Shown here: piece by piece, positions 51,616 through 60,543 of the stretch
Layout: each line of letters opens with the position of its first letter
Numbering within the stretch: the stretch's first letter is position 1
Source: Rubrivivax sp.
GTDB lineage: Bacteria > Pseudomonadota > Gammaproteobacteria > Burkholderiales > Burkholderiaceae_C
DNA length: 64,000 nucleotides
Assembly (NCBI GenBank): GCA_022843905.1
Contig: JALHMT010000006.1
Location: 124,001-188,000 of the forward strand
Direction: 5' to 3'
Translations under genes and position numbers: made by a program
The notes under the pieces: generated by a model
The model's database searches: none
Seen by the model: only the letters and a program-made list of their open reading frames with translations
What the model was told of the DNA's origin: nothing

Positions 51616-53274
51616 CTACGGCGCCGGGCCTGCGGGCACGCCGCGCAGCCTCTGCATCAGCCCTTCGGCATCGGCTGGCAGGCCGTGCCCACGCCACACC
51701 ACGTGCGTGTCGGCGCGCACGATCAGCAGGCCGTGCGCGTACTGCGCAGGCCAGCCGTCCTGCGGCTGCTCGTCCAGCAGTTGCAGCGGCACGCCAAGGC
51801 GGCGCGCTGCGTGCAGCAGGGGGTTGACATCGATGCCTGCATCACGCTGCAGCAAGGTGTAGCCCGGGCCCAGCGCGTCGAACACCGACCGCCCGTCGGC
51901 CAGCCAGAAGTGCGGCATGCGGCAGCCCGGCACGGTCGAGGGCGTGAAGCTGCCCATCGTGTAGCCGGGCGGTTCTTCGCCATCGGGCACGATGAGCGTC
52001 GAGTCGCCGTAGAAGTAGCCGAAGTTCAGTCCGGCGCAGCAGAACTGCTGCACGTTGAGCTCATACGCCTCGGCTCCGATGCGCGTGCGCTCGGTGGCAC
52101 CCTGCGGTGTGTCGGCCTCGATGTCGGCCGGCACGGCGCTGCGGGCGCGGATCATCTTGGCCGCGTGGTCCATCGCGAAGTTCGAGACCTGCTGCGTGAT
52201 CGGCTGGCGTTCGGCCTCGTAGGCGTCGAGCAGGCGCGCATCGGCCCAGCCGTCGATGCAGCCCGCCAACAGCCAGGACAGGTGCGTGGCGTCGGCGATG
52301 CCGGCGTTCATGCCATAGCCGGCGTAGGGCACCCACAGGTGCGCCGCGTCGCCGGCGATGAAGACCCGTCCGTTGCGGAAGCGGTCGGCCACCAGGCGCC
52401 GGCCCACCCAGTCTTCCCGGGTGATGACTTGATACTCGAATCGCTCGTCCACGCCCAGGATCTGGCGGATCGCCCAGTCGCGGTCGACCGAGTCGAACTC
52501 GGGCTCGTCGGCATTGAGGTGGTTGTGCACCAGCCAGGTCTCGTGCCCGTCGATGGCGAACACCGTGCCGCAGCGGCGCGGGTTCACGCTGTAGCAGCAC
52601 CAGGCCCGCGGATCGGGAATCAGGGCGGCCAGACCCGGCGCGCGGATGAAGGTCGACTGCACGCGCTGGATCACCGCAGTGCCTTCCAGCCTGGCGCCCA
52701 TCTGCTTGCGCACGCTGGAGCTGCCGCCATCGCAGCCGACCAGGTAGCGCGCTCGCAGGCTTCGCGTTTCGGCGCTGTCGAGGTCGAGCAGCTCGACCGT
52801 GACGCCGTCGGCGTCCTGCGTGAAGCCTGTGAGCTGCGTGCGGTTGTGCAGTGTCACGCCGGGCATGGCTGCGGCATGGCGCAGCAGCAGCGGCTCGAGG
52901 TAGATCTGGTTGATGCGGTGTGGCGGCTCCGGCGTGGGCCACCAGCCGTCGGGGCCCGAGGTGTCGGTGTAGCGGTCGCGCCGGCAGGGGATGGGGATGC
53001 GCGTCAGCTCGATGCCGGTCACGCTGGTTCGGAACACGACATCGTTGGGGAAGTCGTCCGGCAGCCCGGCGCCCCGCAAGGTGGGTGCCACGCCCAGCCG
53101 CCGGAAGATCTCCATGCTGCGCGCGCTGACGTGGTTGCACTTGACGTTGGGCGGCTCGGCGAAGCGGCGCGGTTCGGCCAGCGTGCAGCGCACACCGCGC
53201 TGGCCGAGGTCCATCGCCAGCGTCAGGCCGACGGGGCCGGCGCCGGCGATCAAGACGTCGGTATCGAAGCTCAT
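51616..53274 (-). CDS. FAD-dependent aromatic monooxygenase
   Basis: A 552-residue class A flavoprotein hydroxylase, like MhpA and the PHBH family. The dinucleotide-binding DVLIAGAGPVGLTLAMDLGQRGV is at the N-terminus, the DG motif is in YLVGCDGGSSSVRKQMGARL, and the second FAD motif is VFIAGDAAHLWVPYAGYGMNAGIADATHLSW. A C-terminal thioredoxin-like extension (about residues 400-552) is typical of phenol and MhpA-like enzymes. It hydroxylates an aromatic ring with NAD(P)H and oxygen. It follows a Bug receptor by nine bases; substrate unknown. Confidence 0.88.
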   Translation of the reverse strand: MSFDTDVLIAGAGPVGLTLAMDLGQRGVRCTLAEPRRFAEPPNVKCNHVSARSMEIFRRLGVAPTLRGAGLPDDFPNDVVFRTSVTGIELTRIPIPCRRDRYTDTSGPDGWWPTPEPPHRINQIYLEPLLLRHAAAMPGVTLHNRTQLTGFTQDADGVTVELLDLDSAETRSLRARYLVGCDGGSSSVRKQMGARLEGTAVIQRVQSTFIRAPGLAALIPDPRAWCCYSVNPRRCGTVFAIDGHETWLVHNHLNADEPEFDSVDRDWAIRQILGVDERFEYQVITREDWVGRRLVADRFRNGRVFIAGDAAHLWVPYAGYGMNAGIADATHLSWLLAGCIDGWADARLLDAYEAERQPITQQVSNFAMDHAAKMIRARSAVPADIEADTPQGATERTRIGAEAYELNVQQFCCAGLNFGYFYGDSTLIVPDGEEPPGYTMGSFTPSTVPGCRMPHFWLADGRSVFDALGPGYTLLQRDAGIDVNPLLHAARRLGVPLQLLDEQPQDGWPAQYAHGLLIVRADTHVVWRGHGLPADAEGLMQRLRGVPAGPAP

Positions 53275-53283
53275 GGCCGGGTC

Positions 53284-54282
53284 TTATTCGATCTTGATGT
53301 TGGCCGTGCGGATCACCTTGGCCCACTTTGCCGTTTCCGACCGGATGTAGGCCTCGAAGGCTTCGGGTGTCGTGGGCGAGGGCTCGACGCCCTGGGCGCG
53401 CAGCGTGGCGCGCACCGTCTCGTCGTTCAGTGCCGCGGTGAACTCGGCATGCAGCCGGGTGATGATGGCCTGCGGGGTGCCGGCGGGTGCCACCACGCCG
53501 AACCAGCCGGTGGAGTCGTAGCCCGGCAGGCCGGCTTCGGCCACGGTGGGCACGTCGGGCAGTTGCGCCAGTCGCTGCGGGCTGGTGACGGCGAAGGCGA
53601 TGAGCTTGCCGGCGCGGATGTGCTGCAGCGCCGAGGGCAGATCCACCACCGCCAGCGGCACCTGGCCGGCCAGCACGTCCAGCGCGGCCGGGCCCGAGCC
53701 CTTGTAGGGCACTTCGCTGAGCTTGATGTCGGCCATCTGCGCGAACAGCTGCGAGGTCAGGTGCATGGCCGTGCCGTTGCCGCCGTGAGCGATCGCCAGC
53801 CGGGAGGGCTGCGCCTTCGCCATGGCGATCAGCTCGGCCTGCGTGCGCGCGCCTATCGACGGGTTGCCCACGATGACGAAGGGAATCGCCGCCAGCAGCG
53901 TCACCGGCTTGAAGTCCTTCTGGGCGTCGAAGGGCATCTGCGGGTACAGGCTGGCATTGGCCGCCAGGGCGCCGGCGGCCCCCACGCCCAGCGTGTAGCC
54001 GTCGGGCGGGGCCTTGGCCACCACGCTCAGCCCGATGTTGCCGCCAGCACCCGGGCGGTTGTCCACCACCACCTGCTGGCCGAGCTTCTCGTTCAGGCGC
54101 GGGGCCAGCAGGCGCACCACGGCGTCGGCACTGCCGCCGGGCGGGAAGGTGACGACGATGCGGATGGGCTTGTTCGGAAAGTCGGCCTGGGCCTGCGCTG
54201 CAGGCGCACAGAGCGCCAGCACGGCTGCGCAGCCCAGCATGGGGAGGGACGCGCGCCAGGCGGCGCGAAGGGTGACGAGCAT
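53284..54282 (-). CDS. Bug-family (TctC-like) periplasmic solute receptor
   Basis: A 332-residue receptor of the conventional Bug type, with signal peptide LPMLGCAAVLALCAPAAQAQA and the mature start DFPNKPIRIVVTFPPGGSADAVVRLLAPRL. Other landmarks are VVDNRPGAGGNIGLSVVAKAPPDGYTLGVG and SEVPYKGSGPAALDVLAGQVPLAVVDL. It differs from the three operon paralogues at 15328-20509, which have a different GAGxRLALxxLRRAxPDG segment. It likely serves the FAD monooxygenase encoded 9 bases downstream. Confidence 0.9.
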   Translation of the reverse strand: MLVTLRAAWRASLPMLGCAAVLALCAPAAQAQADFPNKPIRIVVTFPPGGSADAVVRLLAPRLNEKLGQQVVVDNRPGAGGNIGLSVVAKAPPDGYTLGVGAAGALAANASLYPQMPFDAQKDFKPVTLLAAIPFVIVGNPSIGARTQAELIAMAKAQPSRLAIAHGGNGTAMHLTSQLFAQMADIKLSEVPYKGSGPAALDVLAGQVPLAVVDLPSALQHIRAGKLIAFAVTSPQRLAQLPDVPTVAEAGLPGYDSTGWFGVVAPAGTPQAIITRLHAEFTAALNDETVRATLRAQGVEPSPTTPEAFEAYIRSETAKWAKVIRTANIKIE

Positions 54283-54380
54283 GTCTTGTCTCCAGGGATC
54301 GTTTCGATCGCATTGGACGCAAGACGGGTCACTGCGACCATTGGCAGAACCTCGTGTTGCCAGCCTGGGCAAACCCCGGG

Positions 54381-54638
54381 TCAGCCTCCACTCAGGGCCA
54401 TCACGATCGCCACGTCGTCGGCCGCCTGCACGGGCTGCGACAGGTCGTGGATGGCGCGGCCGTTGATGAACACGCGCATGTGCGGCCGCAGCCGCTCCTG
54501 CTCGTCGACCACGCGGAAGCGGATGCCCGGGTGGCGGCGGTCCAGGTCGGACAGCAGCGCGCCCAGCGTGTCGCCTTCGGCCTCGACGCGCGTGGCCGCG
54601 GTGTAGGAGCGCAGTGCGCTCGGGATCAGGACCTTCAT
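54381..54638 (-). CDS. MoaD/ThiS-like ubiquitin-fold sulfur carrier
   Basis: An 85-residue beta-grasp protein ending in Gly-Gly, as required for thiocarboxylate formation in MoaD/ThiS carriers. It reads KVLIPSALRSYTAATRVEAEGDTLGALLSDLDRRHPGIRFRVVDEQERLRPHMRVFINGRAIHDLSQPV, a MoaD-like layout. No molybdopterin or thiamine synthesis genes are adjacent; the neighbour is a BNR-repeat protein 22 bases upstream. It might serve a different sulfur-transfer or protein-modification pathway. Confidence 0.85.
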   Translation of the reverse strand: MKVLIPSALRSYTAATRVEAEGDTLGALLSDLDRRHPGIRFRVVDEQERLRPHMRVFINGRAIHDLSQPVQAADDVAIVMALSGG

Positions 54639-54660
54639 CGCCTGGCGCCGCCGCCGCGCA

Positions 54661-55806
54661 TCAAAGGGTCACGGCCTCGACGGCGTAGATCTCGGGCAGG
54701 TGGCGCGCGATGCACTCCCATCTCGAACCTTCGTCGCGCCCCATCCACAGCTCGCCGCCGGTGTTGCCCAGATACAGCGCCACGCTGGCTTCGGCATCGG
54801 CCGTCATCGCCTGGCGCTTGATGGTCCACCAGGCCTGGCTCGGCGGCAGGCCCTGGTCCAGCCGCTGCCAGCTGCTGCCGCCGTCCCGTGTGCCGTAGGC
54901 CGCGGGCCGGCCCTGGGGCGCGGTGCGCGGCCAGACGTCGGTGCCGTCCATCGGGAAGACCCAGGCGCGGTCGGCGTCGCGCGGGTGCACCACCATCGGG
55001 AAGCCGATGTCGCCGACCTCGGCAGGCATCCGACTGCCGATGCGCTGCCACTCGTCGGAGGGCCGGTCGATGCGATAGATGCCGCAGTGGTTCTGCTGGT
55101 ACAGGCGGTCGGGCATCGTCGGGCACAGGCGCACCAGATGGGGGTCGTGGAAGGTCACGGTCGAGGCATCGAAGCCCTCGACCACCTGCAGGCCCTGCAC
55201 CAGCGTGCGCCAGGTCTGCCCGGCGTCGGTCGACTCGTGCACGCCGCCGCCCGACATGGCGAAGTACAGGTGCCTGGCGTCGCGCGGGTCGATGATGATG
55301 GAGTGCAGCTTGGGGCCGTCGGGCGTGCCGTCCTGCACCGTGCCCATCCACTCGCGGTACATCGCGCTGTCATTGATGGCCGGCAGCGGTGTCCAGGTGT
55401 CGCCGCCGTCTTCCGAGCGGAACAGGCCCTGCGGCGAGGTGCCGGCGTACCAGGTGCCGCTTTCGCTGGCGTGGCCGGGCGTGAGCCAGAAGGTGTGGTC
55501 GACCGCGCGCCCGCTGCCGTCGGCGGCCTTGTCGAAGGCGGGGGGCTTGGACGCTTCCTTCCAACTGCGGCCCTGGTCCGTGGAACGGAAGACCGTGGGC
55601 CCCAGGTGCCCGGTCTTCGCGGCCGCCAGCAGGGTGCGGCCGTCGCGCGGGTCGAGCATCACGTGGCTGATGACATGACCCAGGAAGTGTGGGCCGTCGA
55701 CGCGCCAGGCCTGGCGGGCCTCGTCGCCGTGGAAGATCCAGGCGCCCTTGCGCGTGGCCACCAGCAACGCGACGTGGCGGGCGGGCTGGGGGGAGGGATG
55801 GGCCAT
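54661..55806 (-). CDS. BNR/sialidase-like beta-propeller protein
   Basis: A 381-residue protein with repeated Asp-box motifs (SxDxGxTW type): FRSTDQGRSWKE, FRSEDGGDTWTP, HESTDAGQTWRT and GTRDGGSSWQR. These are the blade turns of a sialidase- or VPS10-like propeller. No signal peptide is obvious and no catalytic residues of sialidases could be identified, so it may be a non-enzymatic propeller. It is transcribed with a MoaD-like gene and diverges from an acyl-CoA dehydrogenase. Confidence 0.8.
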   Translation of the reverse strand: MAHPSPQPARHVALLVATRKGAWIFHGDEARQAWRVDGPHFLGHVISHVMLDPRDGRTLLAAAKTGHLGPTVFRSTDQGRSWKEASKPPAFDKAADGSGRAVDHTFWLTPGHASESGTWYAGTSPQGLFRSEDGGDTWTPLPAINDSAMYREWMGTVQDGTPDGPKLHSIIIDPRDARHLYFAMSGGGVHESTDAGQTWRTLVQGLQVVEGFDASTVTFHDPHLVRLCPTMPDRLYQQNHCGIYRIDRPSDEWQRIGSRMPAEVGDIGFPMVVHPRDADRAWVFPMDGTDVWPRTAPQGRPAAYGTRDGGSSWQRLDQGLPPSQAWWTIKRQAMTADAEASVALYLGNTGGELWMGRDEGSRWECIARHLPEIYAVEAVTL

Positions 55807-55922
55807 GGTGTCGTCTCCTCGCGATGCATTGTCTGCCCTGCCGCGACGGCGGCAGGCGCGTCGGGCCCGTGCCGGTGTTCACCCGGAAACCCGGAGTCGC
55901 CACGATCCCTCATCATCGACGG

Positions 55923-57074
55923 ATGAACGACCCCTACATCGACATCCGCGACGGCGTCCGAGCGCTGTGTGCGGGTTTTCCCGACGAATACCACCGCGAG
56001 ATCGACGCCGCGCGCGGCTACCCCGTGGCTTTTGTCGAAGCCCTGACGAAGGCCGGCTGGCTGGCCGCACTGATTCCGCAGGACTACGGCGGCTCGGGCC
56101 TGGGCCTGGCCGAGGCCAGCGTGATCATGGAAGAGATCAACCGTTCCGGCGGCAACGCCGGGGCCTGCCACGGCCAGATGTACAACATGGGCACGCTGCT
56201 GCGCCACGGCTCGGCGGCCCAGAAGCAGCGCTGGCTGCCGCCCATCGCGCGCGGCGAACTGCGGCTGCAGAGCATGGGCGTCACCGAGCCCGGCACCGGC
56301 ACCGACACCACGAAGATCAAGACCACCGCTCTGCGGCGCGGCGACCGCTGGGTCGTCAATGGCCAGAAGGTGTGGATCTCGCGCGTGCGGCACTCCGACC
56401 TGATGATCCTGCTGGCCCGCACCACGCCGCTGGCCGAGGTGACGAAGAAGAGCGAAGGGCTGTCGATCTTCCTGGTCGACCTGCGCGAGGCCATCGGGCA
56501 CGGCCTGGCCGTGCGGCCGATCGCCAACATGGTCAACCACGAGACCAACGAGCTGTTCTTCGAGAACCTGGAAATCCCGCACGAGAACCTCATCGGGCAG
56601 GAGGGCCAGGGCTTCCGCTACATCCTGGACGGCCTGAACGCCGAGCGCACGCTGATCGCTGCCGAGTGCATCGGTGATGGTCGGTGGTTCATCGATCGCG
56701 TCACGCGCTACGCGAAGGAGCGCGTGGTGTTCGGCCGGCCCATCGGACAGAACCAGGGCGTGCAGTTCCCCATCGCCGAGGCCCACATCGAGGTCGAGGC
56801 CGCGGACCTGATGCGCTGGGAAGCCTGCCGCCTGTTCGACGCCCACCAGCCCTGCGGCGCGCAGGCCAACATGGCCAAGTACCTGGCGGCCAAGGCGAGC
56901 TGGGAAGCCGCCAACGCGGCGATCCAGTTCCACGGCGGCTTCGGCTTCGCCTGCGAGTACGACGTGGAGCGCAAGTTCCGCGAGACGAGGCTGTACCAGG
57001 TGGCGCCGGTCTCGACCAACATGATCCTCAGCTACGTGGCCGAACACGTGCTGGGCCTGCCCAAGAGCTATTGA
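55923..57074 (+). CDS. Acyl-CoA dehydrogenase
   Basis: A 383-residue FAD-dependent acyl-CoA dehydrogenase. Recognisable are ALTKAGWLAALIPQDYGGSGLG, LRLQSMGVTEPGTGTDTTKIKTTA, VWISRVRHSDLMILLART and the C-terminal AAIQFHGGFGFACEYDVERKFRETRLYQVAPVSTNMILSYVAEHVLGLPKSY. A Glu typical of the catalytic base cannot be assigned with certainty. The ATG at 55923 was chosen over longer upstream frames. The last bases overlap the convergent otsB gene by seven. Confidence 0.9.
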   Translation: MNDPYIDIRDGVRALCAGFPDEYHREIDAARGYPVAFVEALTKAGWLAALIPQDYGGSGLGLAEASVIMEEINRSGGNAGACHGQMYNMGTLLRHGSAAQKQRWLPPIARGELRLQSMGVTEPGTGTDTTKIKTTALRRGDRWVVNGQKVWISRVRHSDLMILLARTTPLAEVTKKSEGLSIFLVDLREAIGHGLAVRPIANMVNHETNELFFENLEIPHENLIGQEGQGFRYILDGLNAERTLIAAECIGDGRWFIDRVTRYAKERVVFGRPIGQNQGVQFPIAEAHIEVEAADLMRWEACRLFDAHQPCGAQANMAKYLAAKASWEAANAAIQFHGGFGFACEYDVERKFRETRLYQVAPVSTNMILSYVAEHVLGLPKSY

Positions 57075-57844
57075 GACTTCCTGGTGGCCTTGTCGGTCAT
57101 CTCCACCAGGCGTTCCAGCAGCAGTGCCACCTGCTCGGGCCCGTCGACGTAGAAGCGCGCCGAGCACGGGTGTTCGTCGCGGCCCACGCGCACCGTCAGC
57201 CAGTGGGGAGGCGCGGCGGCGAACACCGGTTCGTCGTTGACGTCGTCGCCGGCGAAAACGGCCGCACCAGCGCCGCAGCGTTGCACAAGCGCATGCACGG
57301 CGGCGGCCTTGTCCGGGGCGCCGCTGGCCATCGCGTTGACCACCATCTTGCCGTCGAAGACCGCCACCGACGGCGCCATCGGTGCCAGCACCTCGTGGAT
57401 CAGCGCATGGGCGAAGGAGGGCACCGGCGACGAGCGGTAGTGCAGCGCGATGGACGGGCCCTTGTCCTCGACCCACACGCCGGCGCGCTCGAGTTCGGTG
57501 CGCCGTTGCTGCAGCAGCGCGCGCAGCCCGGCCAGCGCGCCGGCCCGCAGGGCTGCGGCGCCGGGGTCCTGCGCGTCCTCGGCGCCGTGGTTGCCCATCA
57601 GGTAACGCGGCGCGAAGCCGAGCCGTTGGCGCACGTCGGACACCGCTCGCCCGGTGACGATGGCCAGCGGCATGCGCCCGGCCAGCGTGGCCAGCAGCTC
57701 ACTCACGTGTCCATCGATGCGGGCGTCGTCGGGCCGCACCACGATGTCGGCCAGCGTGCCGTCGAAGTCGAAGGCCAGCAGCGGATCCTGCCTCAGCACC
57801 TCGCGCAGCGCGGCGTCGCCCGCAGGAGTGAAGAGGTGCTTCAT
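57068..57844 (-). CDS. otsB: Trehalose-6-phosphate phosphatase OtsB
   Basis: A 258-residue HAD-superfamily phosphatase that converts trehalose 6-phosphate to trehalose. The nucleophile motif DFDGTLADI has Asp25 and Asp27. MGNHGAE lies in the middle and VFAGDDVNDEPVFAAA is the late HAD motif. It starts 13 bases after the otsA stop in the same operon. Trehalose is a compatible solute against osmotic and desiccation stress. Confidence 0.92.
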   Translation of the reverse strand: MKHLFTPAGDAALREVLRQDPLLAFDFDGTLADIVVRPDDARIDGHVSELLATLAGRMPLAIVTGRAVSDVRQRLGFAPRYLMGNHGAEDAQDPGAAALRAGALAGLRALLQQRRTELERAGVWVEDKGPSIALHYRSSPVPSFAHALIHEVLAPMAPSVAVFDGKMVVNAMASGAPDKAAAVHALVQRCGAGAAVFAGDDVNDEPVFAAAPPHWLTVRVGRDEHPCSARFYVDGPEQVALLLERLVEMTDKATRKSQ

Positions 57845-57857
57845 GCCGATGCGCGCC

Positions 57858-60215
57858 TCAGGCGTTCTGGTGCCGCTTCACGCGGGCCTCGATGCGGGCG
57901 CGCAGGCGCCAGCGCCCGGCATCGGCCAGCATGCGGCCGGCCCAGCGGAAGACGTTGAACTCGCTGACCGTGCTGCGCAGGCTGGCCATGCGTTCGCGCT
58001 GCTCGGCCGCCGGCATGGTGGCCGCGCGGTTCAGGGCGTCGGCGGTTTCTTCGACGTGGTAGGGGTTGACGATCAGCGACTCGGCCAGTTCCCGTGCGGC
58101 GCCCGCGAAGCGGCTGAGGATCAGCACGCCCTGCAGGTCGTCACGCGCGGCGACGAACTCCTTGCACACCAGGTTCATGCCGTCGTGCAGGCTGGTCACC
58201 ACGCAGATGTTGGCCGCGCGGAACAGTTCCGTCACCTGGTCGTGCTCGTGGTGCTTGGCCAGCAGGCACACCGGCTGGTAATCGGGTCGGCCGAAGCGCT
58301 CGTTGATGCGGTTGGTGACGAGATGCACGCGGTCCTGGAAGCTGCGGTATTCGTCCAGCGCGCCGCGCGTGGGCGCGGCCACCTGCACGAAGACGAAGCG
58401 GCCGATCCAGCTCGGCCATTTCTCGAGCAGCCGCTCCACCGCGTTGAGGCGCTCCAGGATGCCCTTGGTGTAGTCGAAGCGATCCACGCCCACGGCCAGG
58501 CAGACGTCGGCCGGCAGGCCCAGGCGCTCGATGACGCGGCGGCGGCACTCCTGCACCGGCGGCATGGCGGCGGTGTCGGCGTCGCTCGGCCATTCGATCG
58601 AGATCGGGTAGCTCTCCACCAGGGTCTCCTTCTCGCGGAAGGCGATGGTGGAGTGCTCGTGCTCGATGCGGGCTTCGAGGTAGCGGTCGACCGTCTCGAT
58701 GAAGTTCTTGCAGTGGTAACGCGTGTGGAAGCCCAGGATGGTGCTGCCCAGCATGCCTTCGAGGATCTCGCGCCGCCAGGGGCAGATGCCGAAGGACTCG
58801 GGATTGGGCCAGGGGATGTGCCAGAAGGTCAGGATGGTGGCCTGCGGCAGCTTCTCGCGGATCATGGCCGGCAGCAGCGCGAAGTGGTAGTCCTGCACCA
58901 GCACGACGGGGTCCTCGCTGCGGGCCTCGGCCACCGCGGCATCCGCGAAGCGCTGGTTCACCGCCTTGTAGGCTTCCCAGTCGCTCTCGCGGAATACTGG
59001 CCGCACGTGGGCCACGTGACACAGCGGCCACATGCCTTCGTTCGAGAAGCCGTAGTAGTAGCCCTCCTCCTCTTCGGGGGTGAGCCAGATGCGGCGCAGC
59101 CAGTAGTCGTCCTGTCCGGGCGGCACGGCCACGCGGTCGTTGGCGTCGACCACGTCGCGGTCGGCGCTGCCGCTGCCGTGCGCGATCCAGGTGCCCGAGC
59201 AGGCGCGCATCACCGGTTCCACCGCGGTCACCAGGCCGCTGGCCGGACGCTTGACGACGATGCCGTTTTCACTGCGCTCGTGGATGTAGGGCTCGCGGTT
59301 GCTCACCACGATGATCTGGTCGCCCGAGAGCTGCGTCTGCAGCAGTGTGCGCAGGCGTTCCGCGGTCCACACCGACTCCATGTTCTGCGAACGACGGAAC
59401 TCGTCTTCCATGTCTCGCAAGCGCGCGCGCAGGTCGGCCGCGAAGGGCGCCAGCTCGGGCGCCGGCTGCATGGGCTTGAGCAGGCCTTCCCCGCGCATCA
59501 GCGCGCGCACGCCGCTGACCCAGCCGCGCCAGCTGAGCTGCGCCACCACCATGGTGATCAGCGCGATGACCAGCCCGAGTCCGGCGATCAGGCCGATGAG
59601 GTAGCGCCGCGTGTCCTGGCTGCGCCGCTCGATGAAGCTCATGTCGTGCAGGAGCACCAGGCGCGCCATCATGGTGGGCACCGGCGGCGGGGGTGGTGAG
59701 AAGACCGGCTGCACCAGGCTGGGCAAGGCCTCTTCGGGAATCACTTCGGGCGCCGGGTTCTGCAGAGGCCGCGGAGGCGGCGGCACCACCGGCCGCTGCA
59801 CCCACACCTCGTGCATGCCCACGTGCACCGGGCCGCCGGCCAGCGACAGGCGCGGGTCGGCCTGCATCGCCAGGGCCGCTGCCGACTGACAAGACAGACC
59901 GGCAGGGAAGTTGTCACTCACCTGGAGTGCGTTTCCCTCCGGGCTGCACAGCCCGATGGCGAACAGACGCTCGTCCTGCACCGCGCGGTCGAACAGCCGG
60001 CGCAGCCGTGGTTCGTTGTCGGTCAGCAGGGCGTCTCCGAGAGACTCGGACAGGGCGTTGGCCACCAGCATGCCGCGGCTGTTGAGGTCGCGGCTGAACC
60101 AGCGAAGTGTCATCTGGTCCATCAAGGGCACCGCCAGGTAGGCGGTCACCGTCAGCGTGGCCAGCAGGGGCAGCAGAAAACGGAGCTGGAGTCGGACGGT
60201 CTTGAAGCCCATCAT
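57858..60215 (-). CDS. otsA: Membrane-anchored trehalose-6-phosphate synthase OtsA with N-terminal sensor-like region
   Basis: A 785-residue protein, about 300 residues longer than usual OtsA (about 470). Residues 11-30 and 205-227 are transmembrane helices around a roughly 175-residue periplasmic region with two Pro-rich stretches ([15 protein letters not shown]) and an acidic-charged sensor-like part. Residues about 300-760 are the GT20 synthase: [48 protein letters not shown] and [22 protein letters not shown] codons lie at 60215 and 60212. It makes trehalose 6-phosphate from UDP-glucose and glucose 6-phosphate, apparently at the membrane. Confidence 0.88.
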   Translation of the reverse strand: MMGFKTVRLQLRFLLPLLATLTVTAYLAVPLMDQMTLRWFSRDLNSRGMLVANALSESLGDALLTDNEPRLRRLFDRAVQDERLFAIGLCSPEGNALQVSDNFPAGLSCQSAAALAMQADPRLSLAGGPVHVGMHEVWVQRPVVPPPPRPLQNPAPEVIPEEALPSLVQPVFSPPPPPVPTMMARLVLLHDMSFIERRSQDTRRYLIGLIAGLGLVIALITMVVAQLSWRGWVSGVRALMRGEGLLKPMQPAPELAPFAADLRARLRDMEDEFRRSQNMESVWTAERLRTLLQTQLSGDQIIVVSNREPYIHERSENGIVVKRPASGLVTAVEPVMRACSGTWIAHGSGSADRDVVDANDRVAVPPGQDDYWLRRIWLTPEEEEGYYYGFSNEGMWPLCHVAHVRPVFRESDWEAYKAVNQRFADAAVAEARSEDPVVLVQDYHFALLPAMIREKLPQATILTFWHIPWPNPESFGICPWRREILEGMLGSTILGFHTRYHCKNFIETVDRYLEARIEHEHSTIAFREKETLVESYPISIEWPSDADTAAMPPVQECRRRVIERLGLPADVCLAVGVDRFDYTKGILERLNAVERLLEKWPSWIGRFVFVQVAAPTRGALDEYRSFQDRVHLVTNRINERFGRPDYQPVCLLAKHHEHDQVTELFRAANICVVTSLHDGMNLVCKEFVAARDDLQGVLILSRFAGAARELAESLIVNPYHVEETADALNRAATMPAAEQRERMASLRSTVSEFNVFRWAGRMLADAGRWRLRARIEARVKRHQNA

Positions 60216-60543
60216 GAGCGCGGGGGGCAGGCGCGACGACGCGCATGCGCAAGAGACGGGCTTTGCGGCATGCCTGTTGGGGCCCGATCTTCGGCGATAG
60301 TTCCCTGAAGAGCATCCAGTCCAGGGCGAAACCGAGTGTGACCATCAGCGACGCATCGATTCAGGGTCGCATGCCTGCAAGGACGGCTGCACGGGCCGGC
60401 GTCGTGCCCCTGGTCATAATTCCACGCCTGCGTTGCCATCGGCAACACGGCCTGCCCTGGAGCCTTCGAATGACAAGACCTGACGTTTTCCCGCCTTCAT
60501 CTTGCGCCGCCCAGGCGCACCGACTCCTGCGAATCTGCTGAAG
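60216..60543. promoter_or_regulatory. otsA-bchI divergent intergenic region
   Basis: A 328-base gene-free region. It contains the inverted repeat GTTGCC-ATC-GGCAAC (60432-60446), about 100 bases before bchI, with CATAAT (60415-60420) just upstream as a possible -10. No TGT-N12-ACA site of the PpsR/CrtJ type was found. The region must hold promoters for otsAB and bchID. Confidence 0.4.

Noticed and set aside
51541..54606. A 1021-codon open frame on the plus strand opposite the FAD monooxygenase and Bug genes
   Set aside because: Composition shows the same GC artefact, and both minus-strand genes have complete family motifs.
60216..60543. A PpsR/CrtJ-type TGT-N12-ACA operator upstream of bchI
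   Set aside because: I scanned the spacer and found no site with correct half sites and spacing; only GTTGCC-ATC-GGCAAC was present.
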